DNA of 64,000 bases from Xylanibacter muris (GCF_013166605.1 NZ_JABKKF010000001.1:522829-586828); one strand, 5' to 3'; numbered from the stretch's first letter, positions 17,795-26,833 are shown. Notes: a model not told the origin generated them from the sequence alone. Numbers and translations: made by a program.

Positions 17795-20278
17795 CTATTG
17801 CTTCATTGTTTTTGTTTTGAAAGTCTTGCTCAACTTGCCTGCCTTCACTTTAAGCGTAACGTTGCCGCCCTCGGTCTTGCTCCGTAAAATCACCTGCATG
17901 CGTCCGTAGCGCATAGGTTTTGTGCTTACGTTGAGGAACAGATCATTGGTATAGTGGTCGGCATTGTCGATGGCGAGCAGCGTGGCCTGTCCGTCCACGC
18001 TTACGGTCAGCGGCTCGTTGAAGTCTATGGCCCTGCGTCCTTTCTTGTCCACGGCCGTGACGTTGAGATACTGCAGGTCTGTGCCGTCGGCTTTCCATTC
18101 CGTTGACTCTTGTTCAATATGCAGTGCCACGGCCTTTCCTGCCGTTTCCATTTTGTGGCGTGCCACAATCTTTCCTGAAACATCGCGTGCTATTGCCTCT
18201 ATGGAGCCACCGTTTCCGTAGCTTACGTTTGACCAGAGGATAGAGTTTTTCTGGTCCTTGCGAGTCTCGTTGTTTTCTTTTGTGCCGATGCTTTTCCCGT
18301 TTACAATAAGTTCCACGGAATGGGCGTTTGTATAAGTCACTATATTCTGTTTGCTTCCGGCTTTAAAGTTCCAATGGTCGAGTATCGACGGGCGTCCGAC
18401 AATCACGTCGTTCCAGTTCACGCTTTCGCCTCCCTTGCTGTCTATCACTCCTATGCGCACCAGCGGCTCACCGGCCTTAAATGCGGAGCGTATAAGATAG
18501 GCTTGCGGATACGGGTGCACCGTATGGTCGAAGAAAGAGTAGTTCCAGCCTTTCTTTGGCCAGGAATTCGATTCTCCCCAGTATTCGATAGAACCCCAGT
18601 ATGCCATTCCCACATTGCGTTCATGGTTCATGTTGTGGAACGGTTCGAGCATCTTTGATGTTTCCGCCTCGCTTTGGAATATTATCATGTCCGGTTTATA
18701 TTTCATGTATGCCTCATACTTGTCGGACTGATAGTTTAGCGAAGCTATTTCCGTTGCGCAGCTCAGTTCCGGTGGAACGAGATAGTCTTCGAAATCCTTG
18801 TCTTTCCTTGTTATCGCTCCTGCCCGTGCGGGGAACATGCCGACTGTGGTGAGGCGGGTGTTGTCAAACCTTTTCACTGTCTGGTCGAAAATCCTGTATG
18901 TGGTCACTCCCCAGTCGTTCATGCCGGTGAATCCTGTCCAGCCCTCACGTATCTGAAGTTCGTTTCCGAGGCTCCACAGGATGACGCTCGGGCGGTTGCG
19001 GTCGCGCTTTATCCATTCCGGTATCAGCTTGTGCCATATATTTGTGAACGGTTGCCGTCCGCCCCAGTAGTCGTTGTCGCTCCATTTGTCTATAAGCTCG
19101 TCTACAATAATCATTCCCACCCTGTCGGCAATACGTGCGAAACTCTCGCTGTATGGATTGTGTGAGCACCGTATGGTGTTGTATCCGAATTCTTTCAGTT
19201 TGAGCATCATTCTTTCTATGCCTCTGTCGTAGCATGCCGCTCCGAGAGCCCCGAGGTCATGGTGTCCGGAATTCCCCTTTAGGAAAATCTTTTCTCCGTT
19301 GAGCCTGAAGCCGAATTCGGGTGAAAATTCGAGTTTGCGTATGCCGAATGTCTCGTTCAGGCTGTCGACAGCAGTTCCGTTAGAATAGACAACCACTTCT
19401 GCGTTATAAAGGTAAGGCGTGTCCGGTGACCATAGTTTTGGAGCTGTCACTTCTATTTCCGGCAGTTTCACTTCCGTACATGTCTGATGTGTATGCTTCG
19501 GCATGCCACTTTCAGATGTGCCTATCGTGTGTCCGTCGGCATCTTTCAGTCTTGTCTGTATCCTTACGTTCTGTTTCTGCCATCCGTCTACTTCCACCTG
19601 TACGCATACCTTAGCTCTTTCGCGGCTGATTTCCGGAGTCGTGATAAATACCCCGTGTCGTGCGATATGGGTAGGATTTGATACTTTCAGATATACATCC
19701 CTGAAAAGTCCTCCTCCTGTGTACCACCGTGAGCCTTTTTTCGGGCCGGTTGACGCATACACGGCAATCACATTGTCGTTGTTGAAGCGGAGGTATGGGG
19801 TAAGGTCTGCCTCGAATCCTACATAACCGTAATCTGTCGATGCAATCTTATGTCCGTTGATGTACACATCACCGAAATATATCAGTCCCCCTATATCAAG
19901 CGTTATTCTCATGCCGTTCAATGCCGGATCCGGCCGGAAGGTTTTCCTGTACCATCCCCGGCACATGGGCTTGAAGCCCCGTGCGCCTCCTGTGTTCCGG
20001 TTCCACGGTTGTTCAAACTGGAAGTCGTGCGGAAGGTCGAGTGTCCTCCATCCTGAGTCATCAAACGCAGGATCTGCAAAATCCGTTTTCTTGTCGTTGT
20101 CTGTCACAAGGTGGAATTTCCATCCGAAGTTAAACAGTGTCTTTTGTTTTCCCGTAAAGTTCGCAAGAGGTCTGTTGCGCTGTTCTTTCTTTTCTTTCAC
20201 ATCCTTATACTGGGCATGTGCGGGCAGGCTACACCCCAGTGATAAGGCAAATACGGCTGTTACGAATAGTTTTCTCAT
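17795..20278 (-). CDS. Secreted GH2 glycosidase (beta-galactosidase/beta-glucuronidase family)
   Basis: An 827-residue retaining exo-glycosidase. A signal peptide (residues 1-22, ending PAHAQ) directs it to the periplasm. The jelly-roll sugar-binding domain (about 50-215), an Ig-like domain (215-320) and the TIM barrel (320-620) are in the usual order. In the barrel RCSHNPYSESF near 365, the acid/base Glu in ILWSLGNEL near 436, and a likely nucleophile Glu in IIFQSEAET near 535 are visible. A DUF4982-like Ig domain and a final Ig-like domain follow. Bacteroidetes homologues with DUF4982 are usually beta-galactosidases; the exact sugar is not proven. It lies 16 bp downstream of the six-hairpin enzyme gene and is probably co-transcribed with it. 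Confidence 0.88.
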   Translation of the reverse strand: MRKLFVTAVFALSLGCSLPAHAQYKDVKEKKEQRNRPLANFTGKQKTLFNFGWKFHLVTDNDKKTDFADPAFDDSGWRTLDLPHDFQFEQPWNRNTGGARGFKPMCRGWYRKTFRPDPALNGMRITLDIGGLIYFGDVYINGHKIASTDYGYVGFEADLTPYLRFNNDNVIAVYASTGPKKGSRWYTGGGLFRDVYLKVSNPTHIARHGVFITTPEISRERAKVCVQVEVDGWQKQNVRIQTRLKDADGHTIGTSESGMPKHTHQTCTEVKLPEIEVTAPKLWSPDTPYLYNAEVVVYSNGTAVDSLNETFGIRKLEFSPEFGFRLNGEKIFLKGNSGHHDLGALGAACYDRGIERMMLKLKEFGYNTIRCSHNPYSESFARIADRVGMIIVDELIDKWSDNDYWGGRQPFTNIWHKLIPEWIKRDRNRPSVILWSLGNELQIREGWTGFTGMNDWGVTTYRIFDQTVKRFDNTRLTTVGMFPARAGAITRKDKDFEDYLVPPELSCATEIASLNYQSDKYEAYMKYKPDMIIFQSEAETSKMLEPFHNMNHERNVGMAYWGSIEYWGESNSWPKKGWNYSFFDHTVHPYPQAYLIRSAFKAGEPLVRIGVIDSKGGESVNWNDVIVGRPSILDHWNFKAGSKQNIVTYTNAHSVELIVNGKSIGTKENNETRKDQKNSILWSNVSYGNGGSIEAIARDVSGKIVARHKMETAGKAVALHIEQESTEWKADGTDLQYLNVTAVDKKGRRAIDFNEPLTVSVDGQATLLAIDNADHYTNDLFLNVSTKPMRYGRMQVILRSKTEGGNVTLKVKAGKLSKTFKTKTMKQ

Positions 20279-20294
20279 TGTATGAATTTGTATT

Positions 20295-22268
20295 TTAATT
20301 GTTTACAAGCAGATAGAACATCAACGCAAAATCCTGGTCGTTGGCGTAGGCGTCTGCGAAGTGTGTCTTTTCGCCGTTCACTCTTTTTGGATACACGAAT
20401 GCGCATGTCGCGCGTCCGTCTTCGAAGAAAAGACAGAGGTTGTTACGTACTATGTTTTTGGCCAGTTCCTGATATTTTGTCTTGCCGGTGGCAATGGCAT
20501 AATAATGATATGCTCCGGCTGTTATCGTACTCCAATAATGCGGGTATACGTCTCCCCATGTCTGTCGTTTGCCGAACCAGTATCCGTCCCAGTGCCGTAT
20601 GGCAATTCCGTTCATTCGGAATGACGGTTGTCCGCCGGCGAAGGCCTCAAGGGCCGGAAGCATCAGTTCCGCTCCATTGAGGTATTTCTTTTCTTTTGTC
20701 TCGAGATACAGCTCGCACAGGAATTGTACTGCGGGGGCTATTATGCTTTGCTCGTAGTTTACTTCATGGTGCGGGAAGTCGAGGCCGCGTGAGACAAATC
20801 CGTTACCCACTTTACGGAAATTGCTTAACAGCGTGTCTCGTTCGGCAGTCATTCCGGCCTTTCCGAGAGCCTTCAGACCGGTTGTCACTGGATAGTCTAT
20901 GCAGTAGAAATTGTGTCCGAACTGTCGGAAAAGGGCTTTCATTGTGCCGTATCCGTTGCGCGCATAGTCTTTATTTCCCGTGATGTCATACATTCTGAAC
21001 CAGAAGTCTGCCACCCAGGCATAGTTGTATCCTCTGTTTTTCGTCTGTCGTCTTACATTGGATGTCGTTTTATAGTTGTGGTCCTGCAGTTTGCGTATAA
21101 ATGCCGCGTATCTGCTCAGTGATTCAAGAAGTGCGGCAGACGGATTTTTTTTATAATATTCGGCAAGGAATATTCCCATGCCGACACGCTCGCGTCCCTC
21201 ATCGAGGTCACTACGTCCGAAGTCGTTGGAGAGTATACTGTCTCCCTCGTTGTCGTAAACCATATACGCGCCATGACGCGGGTCGGCAGGATTATCCATC
21301 TGCTGTCGGGCTGTGATAAAGTCTGCCCGTTTTTCAATAAGTTTGTCTTCTCCTGATACGGCAAGAATGTCTGCCCATGTATGCCGGCCTTCGGAATACT
21401 TATATGTCATTCGTATTTCACCGATACGGGTGATTTTCTGTCTTATCGTTTTTGTCTCTCTGGCAGAGCGGAAAGTAATCTCGGCCGTTTCTCCTTTCTC
21501 GTAAACATATTTTGGTGCAGATACTATTACTCCCCCGCGATTTATCACCTTCTCGTCGAAATCTCCTCCGTTGTGAGTGAATATTCTCCAGCTCAGTTTG
21601 TATTTTCTTCCCGATTCTATTTTCATGTCGGGTACGTTCATTGTTATTATTCCGCGGAAGTTTGACAAGCCTTTCTTTTTGTCACGTTCCAATATTTCGT
21701 AGCTGTCAATGGCGCCTTCTGTGACAATCATTCCAATATGTGGCCCGTGTCCGTTCATGCGCATGGCTTTCACCCATGCGGCGGAGCCTCCTGCCCATAC
21801 GTGTGCATTGCAGCGTGATGTCATGCATGTGGAGGCGTCGGGATAGTTGTCGTTCCATGGTGTGAAGATGCCGATGTCTGATAAGGCGACGGTTTTGCCG
21901 GATATGTTCATAAATTCATATTCTTCTACCAGATCACCGTTGTCGGTATATCGTTTTATATTTATCTTTATGTTGCCCGTACGGTATATAAGGGTATTTC
22001 TTGTTTTTCCCGAAGGATGGTCCCAACTGTGTTTCACACCATCTATGGAAAGGAATCCGAGTCCCCAGGCGTATTTGCTGCCGACCCATTCATATTGTGT
22101 CCTGTCGGGATTTATTATCCAGTTCATGTTGTCTGAAGCGGATATCGAGATAATGCCTCCGGTAATGTCAGACACTTTATAACTCACTTCCCCTGCATAT
22201 GAATGCAGACATAAAAGTAGATGGATGATTAGGAATACTGCACATTTGGGTTTTACGTTTAATTTCAT
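20295..22268 (-). CDS. Secreted putative six-hairpin glycosidase
   Basis: A 657-residue exported protein (signal peptide about residues 1-25, ending HSYAG). The N-terminal 290 residues are beta-rich. The rest (about 330-657) has the spacing of an (alpha/alpha)6 barrel, with Trp/Tyr/His-rich helical turns such as NYAWVADFWFRMYDITGNKDYA, DFPHHEVNYEQS and WGDVYPHYWSTITAGAYHYYA. It may belong to a six-hairpin CAZy family, but I cannot name the family or the catalytic acids with confidence. Adjacent GH2 suggests joint degradation of a plant or host glycan. A TATCTTTG box (minus strand, 22336-22343) is the likely -7 element. Confidence 0.65.
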   Translation of the reverse strand: MKLNVKPKCAVFLIIHLLLCLHSYAGEVSYKVSDITGGIISISASDNMNWIINPDRTQYEWVGSKYAWGLGFLSIDGVKHSWDHPSGKTRNTLIYRTGNIKINIKRYTDNGDLVEEYEFMNISGKTVALSDIGIFTPWNDNYPDASTCMTSRCNAHVWAGGSAAWVKAMRMNGHGPHIGMIVTEGAIDSYEILERDKKKGLSNFRGIITMNVPDMKIESGRKYKLSWRIFTHNGGDFDEKVINRGGVIVSAPKYVYEKGETAEITFRSARETKTIRQKITRIGEIRMTYKYSEGRHTWADILAVSGEDKLIEKRADFITARQQMDNPADPRHGAYMVYDNEGDSILSNDFGRSDLDEGRERVGMGIFLAEYYKKNPSAALLESLSRYAAFIRKLQDHNYKTTSNVRRQTKNRGYNYAWVADFWFRMYDITGNKDYARNGYGTMKALFRQFGHNFYCIDYPVTTGLKALGKAGMTAERDTLLSNFRKVGNGFVSRGLDFPHHEVNYEQSIIAPAVQFLCELYLETKEKKYLNGAELMLPALEAFAGGQPSFRMNGIAIRHWDGYWFGKRQTWGDVYPHYWSTITAGAYHYYAIATGKTKYQELAKNIVRNNLCLFFEDGRATCAFVYPKRVNGEKTHFADAYANDQDFALMFYLLVNN

Positions 22269-22580
22269 AATTAAGTAATGCTTTTACAATATAAATGTAA
22301 TTGATTTGTTTTAAGACTCTGGATTTTTACGGATGCAAAGATAGGTAAAACAGTATTTACTGGCGGACATTTATGTTGAAAATAAGGGTTACAGATGTTG
22401 AAAACCCTTTGTTTGCGGCCGTTTATGGGCATTATGTATGAAGCATAGCGCACAGACTTGAGATCTATCTTGGCCCGAACCGGGTAAAATACTCCGGCCG
22501 GTTTTGTGTTCTCGGAAAAATGATGTATTTTTGCAATGTAAACGCTGTATGGCAGAACACATAAATTATATAGTAAAGAT
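22269..22580. promoter_or_regulatory. Divergent promoter region of the glycosidase pair and the SufT-like gene
   Basis: 312 bp without a gene. It holds a minus-strand -7 box TATCTTTG (22336-22343) for the glycosidase operon and a full plus-strand promoter for the SufT-like gene: TTTG (22503-22506), 19 nt, TATTTTTG (22526-22533). A short CCGG-rich inverted sequence lies near 22475-22500. Nothing else was recognised. Confidence 0.65.
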
Positions 22581-22901
22581 ATGACACAGGAAGAAAAAGC
22601 AAGTATCGAGGGTAAGATAGTGGATGTTCTGAAAACTGTATACGATCCGGAAATACCGGTGAACATCTACGACCTCGGCCTGATATATAAGGTAGATCTG
22701 AAAGACGACGGTGATGTGGACGTTGATATGACATTCACTGCTCCCTCATGTCCGGCAGCAGATTTCATACTTGAGGACGTACGTCAGAAAGTAGACGGGG
22801 TCGAGGGTGTGCGTAATGCCAATATAAACCTCGTGTTTGAGCCTGTATGGGATCAGAGCATGATGACCGAGGAGGCACGTGTCGAGCTTGGCTTCGACTG
22901 A
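22581..22901 (+). CDS. MIP18/SufT-like iron-sulfur assembly protein (DUF59)
   Basis: A 106-residue metal-sulfur cluster assembly factor. The family signature is clear: LKTVYDPEIPVNIYDLGLIY near residues 13-32 (the DPE-I/L-DLGL motif) and FTAPSCPAADFI near residues 52-63 with the conserved Cys. It is thought to help maturation of Fe-S proteins in the cytoplasm. Here it stands alone, away from any suf operon, followed 76 bp later by lpxH in the same direction, possibly on the same transcript. Confidence 0.9.
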   Translation: MTQEEKASIEGKIVDVLKTVYDPEIPVNIYDLGLIYKVDLKDDGDVDVDMTFTAPSCPAADFILEDVRQKVDGVEGVRNANINLVFEPVWDQSMMTEEARVELGFD

Positions 22902-22977
22902 TAATATGTGGATAACCTGTCGCGATGATGTCAGTGGCAGGAGATCCGTTTTATATCAATGTTATCCGTGTAAGAAT

Positions 22978-23742
22978 ATGAAGAACGTTTATTTCCTTTC
23001 CGACGCCCATCTCGGCTCGTTGGCCATAGATCACGGCCGGATGCATGAGCGCAGACTTGTGAGTTTTCTCGACAGTATCAAGGACAAGGCTGCCGCAGTA
23101 TACCTTTTGGGTGATATATTTGATTTTTGGTATGAGTACAGGTATGTGGTGCCGAAAGGATACACGCGTTTTCTCGGAAAGCTGTCGGAACTTACCGATA
23201 TGGGGATTGAGGTGCATTTCTTCACCGGCAATCATGATATATGGGCATACGGATATTTGGAGAAAGAGTGTGGAGTGGTGATTCACCGCCAGCCCCTTAC
23301 CACGGAGATATACGGTAAGGTGTTTTTTATGGCGCATGGCGACGGACTTGGAGACCCTGATCCGAAGTTCAAGTTCTTGCGGGCGATGTTTCACAACAGT
23401 ATATGTCAGATACTGTTTTCCGCGATGCATCCGCGATGGGCTATGTGGCTTGGACAGACATGGGCAAAACACAGCCGTATGAAGAGAATGAACGGAGAGG
23501 AACCGGCATATATGGGAGAGAACAGGGAGCATCTGGTGCTGTTTACCAGAAGATATATACAGCATCATTCCAATGTCGACTATTTCATCTATGGTCACCG
23601 CCACATCGAACTCGACCTGCAGCTTACTAAAAAGGCGCGTGTAATGATACTTGGCGACTGGATAACACAGTTCACATACGCCGTGTTTGACGGAGAGCAC
23701 ATGTTTCTTGAAGAGTTTGTGGAGGGAGAGTCCCGTCCTTGA
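22978..23742 (+). CDS. lpxH: UDP-2,3-diacylglucosamine diphosphatase
   Basis: Hydrolyses UDP-2,3-diacylglucosamine to lipid X in lipid A synthesis. The 254-residue calcineurin-like metallophosphatase keeps all metal motifs: SDAHLGS (residues 8-14), LLGDIFDFWYEY (about 45-56), TGNHDIW (about 82-88), MAHGDGLGDPD (about 118-128) and YGHRHIE (about 206-212). The start MKNVYFLSDAHLG at 22978 is chosen because family members begin directly with the first metal motif; an in-frame ATG 33 codons upstream overlaps the SufT-like gene. Confidence 0.9.
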   Translation: MKNVYFLSDAHLGSLAIDHGRMHERRLVSFLDSIKDKAAAVYLLGDIFDFWYEYRYVVPKGYTRFLGKLSELTDMGIEVHFFTGNHDIWAYGYLEKECGVVIHRQPLTTEIYGKVFFMAHGDGLGDPDPKFKFLRAMFHNSICQILFSAMHPRWAMWLGQTWAKHSRMKRMNGEEPAYMGENREHLVLFTRRYIQHHSNVDYFIYGHRHIELDLQLTKKARVMILGDWITQFTYAVFDGEHMFLEEFVEGESRP

Positions 23743-23847
23743 CTTGGCATGGCGGGAATAATAGATTATGAGAAGGACAGCGACGTGGGGAAATGGATTT
23801 GCATGACGCGTCAGGTATAACAAAAACTAAATACAAAAAGAGAAGCA

Positions 23848-24810
23848 ATGAAATCGTTTATCAATGTAGATGACATCGGCAGGCTTGATAAGGCCCTTGC
23901 CGAGGCAATGGAGATAAAGAACGACCGTTTTAAATATCAGTGTCTGGGGAAAAACAAAACCCTGCTTATGATATTCTTCAACAACAGTCTGCGCACAAGA
24001 CTAAGCACCCAGAAGGCAGCTATGAATCTCGGCATGAACGTTATTGTGCTTGATGTGAACGCGGGAGCATGGAAATTAGAGACTGAGCGTGGGGTTATAA
24101 TGGACGGTGACAAGAGTGAGCATCTTCTTGAGGCAATTCCGGTTATGGGAAGCTATTGCGATATTATAGGGGTGCGGAGCTTTGCCGGACTTACAGACCG
24201 CGAGTACGACTATGCGGAGACGGTGCTTAATCAGTTTATAAAGTACAGCGGGCGTCCGGTGTTTGCCATGGAGACAGCCACAGTACACCCTCTTCAGGCG
24301 TTTGCCGACCTTATAACCATAGATGAATACAAGACTGTTGCCCGTCCGAAAGTGGTTCTGTCGTGGGCACCGCATTGCCGTGCGCTTCCTCAGGCCGTTC
24401 CGAATTCGTTTGCACAGTGGATGAATGCGGCCGATGTGGACTTTGTGATCACACATCCAGAGGGTTATGAGCTTGATCCGGTGTTTGCCGGAGGCGCGCG
24501 TGTGGAGTATGACCAGATGAAGGCCCTCGAAGGAGCTGACTTCGTATATGCGAAAAACTGGAGCTGTCCTGGGGTGACACGTCCCGACGACTATGGAAAG
24601 ATACTAAGCAGGGATATGTCATGGACTATAGACAGAAGTCACATGGCTGTGACGAATAATGCAAAGTTCATGCACTGTCTGCCGGTGCGACGCGGTCTTA
24701 TCGTTACCGATGATGTGATAGAAGGACCGGACTCGATAGTCATTCCCGAAGCCGCCAACCGCGAGATATCTTGTTCGGTGGTTATCAGACGTATGCTTGA
24801 GGCAATGTAG
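23848..24810 (+). CDS. argF': N-succinylornithine carbamoyltransferase
   Basis: Carbamoylates N-acylornithine, the Bacteroidetes substitute for ordinary ornithine carbamoyltransferase. The 320 residues align closely with the Bacteroides fragilis enzyme as I remember it: NNSLRTRLSTQKAAMNLGMN (carbamoyl-phosphate loop), MIDG-like GVIMDGDK, VHPLQAFADL, and HCLPVRRG. The residue that separates succinyl- from acetyl-ornithine enzymes is Pro90 in B. fragilis and Glu92 in Xanthomonas; here position 90 is Ser (DKSEHLLE). Mutagenesis of the Xanthomonas enzyme showed that Glu to Ser also gives succinylornithine use, so the call stands. The gene is apart from the other arg genes, about 22 kb away, with a TGACGCGTCA palindrome at 23804-23813 upstream. 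Confidence 0.9.
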   Translation: MKSFINVDDIGRLDKALAEAMEIKNDRFKYQCLGKNKTLLMIFFNNSLRTRLSTQKAAMNLGMNVIVLDVNAGAWKLETERGVIMDGDKSEHLLEAIPVMGSYCDIIGVRSFAGLTDREYDYAETVLNQFIKYSGRPVFAMETATVHPLQAFADLITIDEYKTVARPKVVLSWAPHCRALPQAVPNSFAQWMNAADVDFVITHPEGYELDPVFAGGARVEYDQMKALEGADFVYAKNWSCPGVTRPDDYGKILSRDMSWTIDRSHMAVTNNAKFMHCLPVRRGLIVTDDVIEGPDSIVIPEAANREISCSVVIRRMLEAM

Positions 24811-24857
24811 GGCTTGTATTCCTGCAGGAAGTCTGTGAAGGAAGGTATATGAATAAT

Positions 24858-24903
24858 AAAAAACGGTGCCGTCTCACTAAAAAGCAGACGGCACCGTTTT
24901 TTT
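24858..24903. terminator. Bidirectional intrinsic terminator
   Basis: Stem of 17 bp (24858-24874 with 24886-24902), core CGGTGCCGTCT, flanked by A-run and T-run, between the convergent argF' and beta-helix genes. Confidence 0.9.
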
Positions 24904-24935
24904 ATTCTTTACCTGTGAATCTTGTTTCCAGACTG

Positions 24936-26366
24936 TTATCTGCCCTTTATGGCAATGTTTCTGGTAATTATACCCTTGTCGGTAGCCATGCGCACGGTGT
25001 ATATTCCGGGACGCAGGCCGGAGAAGTCCTTGCCGTCAGTTTCTGCAATCTTTATGCCGTTGAGGCTGTAAACGCTCACTTTGCCAATCTTTCCTGTTGC
25101 GGCTATTCCACCGATATCTGCCGGATCCTCGTTGAGTGCCGGCATGAATATCACTTCTCCGAGACGTTGGTCGTCGTTCTTGTGGAATATCACGGTCTCT
25201 ATGCTTTCCCTGTCCTGTTTATCCACGCTTTTCCAGTAGTTGCCTTGCGCGTATACCGTTTTCGTGGAGTTGTTATACAGGTCGTATGCGCTGCCGCTGT
25301 TACTGTTGTTGAGAAAGACATTCATTCCGGGATTATAGTCTTCGGCATCTTTATCCTCCGTCTTTCCGAGATTTATATTCTTGCCTCCAATCACAGTCAC
25401 TCCCCATAGGTTGCCTTCAATATGGTTTCCCGTTATCATTGTTGTCTGTGTCATTTGCGGGTCGTAGATGTTTATTCCGCTTCCACCGTTGTTCGGGTTT
25501 GTCTCATATTTGTTGTTAATCAGTAAGTTGTTTCTGATTATTGCTTTCTGCTCGCAATATACGGCCACTCCGAATCGGCAGTCTCTTATCTCGTTGCTCT
25601 CGATGATGGTATTCATATCGCCTGTCATGCCGATGAGGTTTGACACCACGATGCCTCCGACCATATTGTATGCCGGGTTGCCGGTAATCCGGCAGTTGCG
25701 AACCGTGACGTTGCCTGCCGTCGTGAGATTAATCTGCGGGGTGTTGAGATTTGATGTGCCGTTGCCTTTGAATACGCAGTTTTCCAATGTTATGGGGTTG
25801 GCATAGTTGGCGGCACCTCCGATGCCGCTGCGCATGCATTCCTCGAAGATGCAGTCGCTTACGTTGAATGCCGCACCGCTTGTGCCCAGTCCTAATGCCG
25901 ATGAGCCGGACACACCGTTGTGTCTTTTGAATGTGCATCCGGAAACGTCAAGTCCGTATGTCCCGAAGTTTTTCAGACCGGCATATTCAAAGTCTATGTT
26001 TGAAAATGAGGTCGTGGAATGATCATTGTCCACAAATATTCCGTAAGGTTTTGCCGTTTCGTCTGCAGCCGTGAAGACCACACGCTCCCCGGCGTCGAAT
26101 TTTGCCTCGCAGGAGATTCTCAGCTGTACGCCGTCGGCCATGAGAACCTTTATGCCGCTTTCTATTTCAAATCTGTCGCCCGCGGCGATTTCAACGTTAT
26201 TTGCCATCGTGAATGTCTGTCCCTCTTTCGTTACCCCGCTTCCAACCGTATCGGCAAGCTTGCTCAATGTCCATGTGGTACCGTTGCCGTTTGTCTTGAA
26301 GTCACCAGCAAGTGCTGATACTGCTGACAATAATGCTGTCAGCATAATGAATACAGTCTTTTTCAT
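24936..26366 (-). CDS. Secreted right-handed beta-helix protein with T9SS sorting tail
   Basis: A 476-residue exported protein (signal peptide 1-20, ending ALAG). Residues 45-370 show the Asn/Gly-rich repeats of a right-handed parallel beta-helix (for example TLENCVFKGNG, VTVRNCRITGNP, AIIRNNLLINN, TTMITGNHIEGN), a fold of surface polysaccharide lyases and adhesins; no lyase residues can be named. The C-terminus (about 420-476) has a T9SS-type tail: VSVYSLNGIKIAETDG, GLRPGIYTVR, and a terminal basic strand, implying export across the outer membrane. Two direct-repeat promoter-like boxes lie 120-200 bp upstream, and a 22-bp-period palindrome array beyond them. Confidence 0.82.
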   Translation of the reverse strand: MKKTVFIMLTALLSAVSALAGDFKTNGNGTTWTLSKLADTVGSGVTKEGQTFTMANNVEIAAGDRFEIESGIKVLMADGVQLRISCEAKFDAGERVVFTAADETAKPYGIFVDNDHSTTSFSNIDFEYAGLKNFGTYGLDVSGCTFKRHNGVSGSSALGLGTSGAAFNVSDCIFEECMRSGIGGAANYANPITLENCVFKGNGTSNLNTPQINLTTAGNVTVRNCRITGNPAYNMVGGIVVSNLIGMTGDMNTIIESNEIRDCRFGVAVYCEQKAIIRNNLLINNKYETNPNNGGSGINIYDPQMTQTTMITGNHIEGNLWGVTVIGGKNINLGKTEDKDAEDYNPGMNVFLNNSNSGSAYDLYNNSTKTVYAQGNYWKSVDKQDRESIETVIFHKNDDQRLGEVIFMPALNEDPADIGGIAATGKIGKVSVYSLNGIKIAETDGKDFSGLRPGIYTVRMATDKGIITRNIAIKGR

Positions 26367-26475
26367 GTTCTTTTCTTTTGTTTATAATATAAAAATAAGA
26401 TATGTAATATCTCTTGTATATTGAGGTTAATACACGGCAGACCGGCACGGTGGGAACTTTTCATATTGTTGGGGT

Positions 26476-26563
26476 CCGCCTATCTTATGCAAATATAGTG
26501 CAAACCGAACGCAATGAAACTTGTTTCAAATTGCTGAGGTGCCGCCTATCTTATGCAAAGATA
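26476..26563 (-). promoter_or_regulatory. Duplicated promoter-leader element
   Basis: CCGCCTATCTTATGCAAA occurs at 26476-26493 and 26542-26559. Read on the minus strand, each copy starts with a -7 box (TATATTTG at 26490-26497, TATCTTTG at 26556-26563) followed by CATAAGATAGGCGG. Clear -33 boxes were not seen. Between them is a hairpin-capable GCAATGAAAC/GTTTCAAATTGC pair (26511-26534). Confidence 0.6.
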
Positions 26564-26650
26564 CAACATTTCCTATATCTTTTTACTAAATGTGTAAAGA
26601 TAATACTATAATCAGTATGTTTGCGGAAAACAAACTGTAAATGTTAAAAG

Positions 26651-26713
26651 TGTATGTAGCCTACATACAGAGTGTATTCAGCCTATATACACTGTGTATT
26701 CAGCCTACATACA
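26651..26713. repeat. Three tandem 19-bp palindromes, 22-bp period
   Basis: Copies start at 26651, 26673 and 26695. The first, TGTATGTAGCCTACATACA, is a perfect palindrome around its central base; the others are TGTATTCAGCCTATATACA and TGTATTCAGCCTACATACA. Linkers are 3 bp. Confidence 0.85.
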
Positions 26714-26764
26714 CTTTAAGGGCATGCTATGCATGGAACAGGGATATGGAAACGGTTAAAAATA

Positions 26765-26833
26765 ATAGGAGTGATTATTTTTAATAACTGTCTGATTCTC
26801 CATATAGAGTTATTAAAAATATATCACTCCTAT
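26765..26833 (-). terminator. Long inverted repeat, probable terminator of the M6 gene
   Basis: Arms 26765-26789 and 26808-26833 are complementary along 25 bp with one extra base; the loop is 18 nt. Minus-strand reading continues TATTATTTTTAACC. The low GC content and long arms are unusual for a terminator, so a small mobile fold-back element is an alternative. Confidence 0.6.

Noticed and set aside
23804..23813. TGACGCGTCA palindrome upstream of argF' as an ArgR site
   Set aside because: It is GC-rich and unlike the AT-rich palindrome at argR; ten bases can occur by chance.
22951..23823. 290-codon open frame antisense to lpxH
   Set aside because: LpxH metal motifs define the true strand; the shadow has no support.
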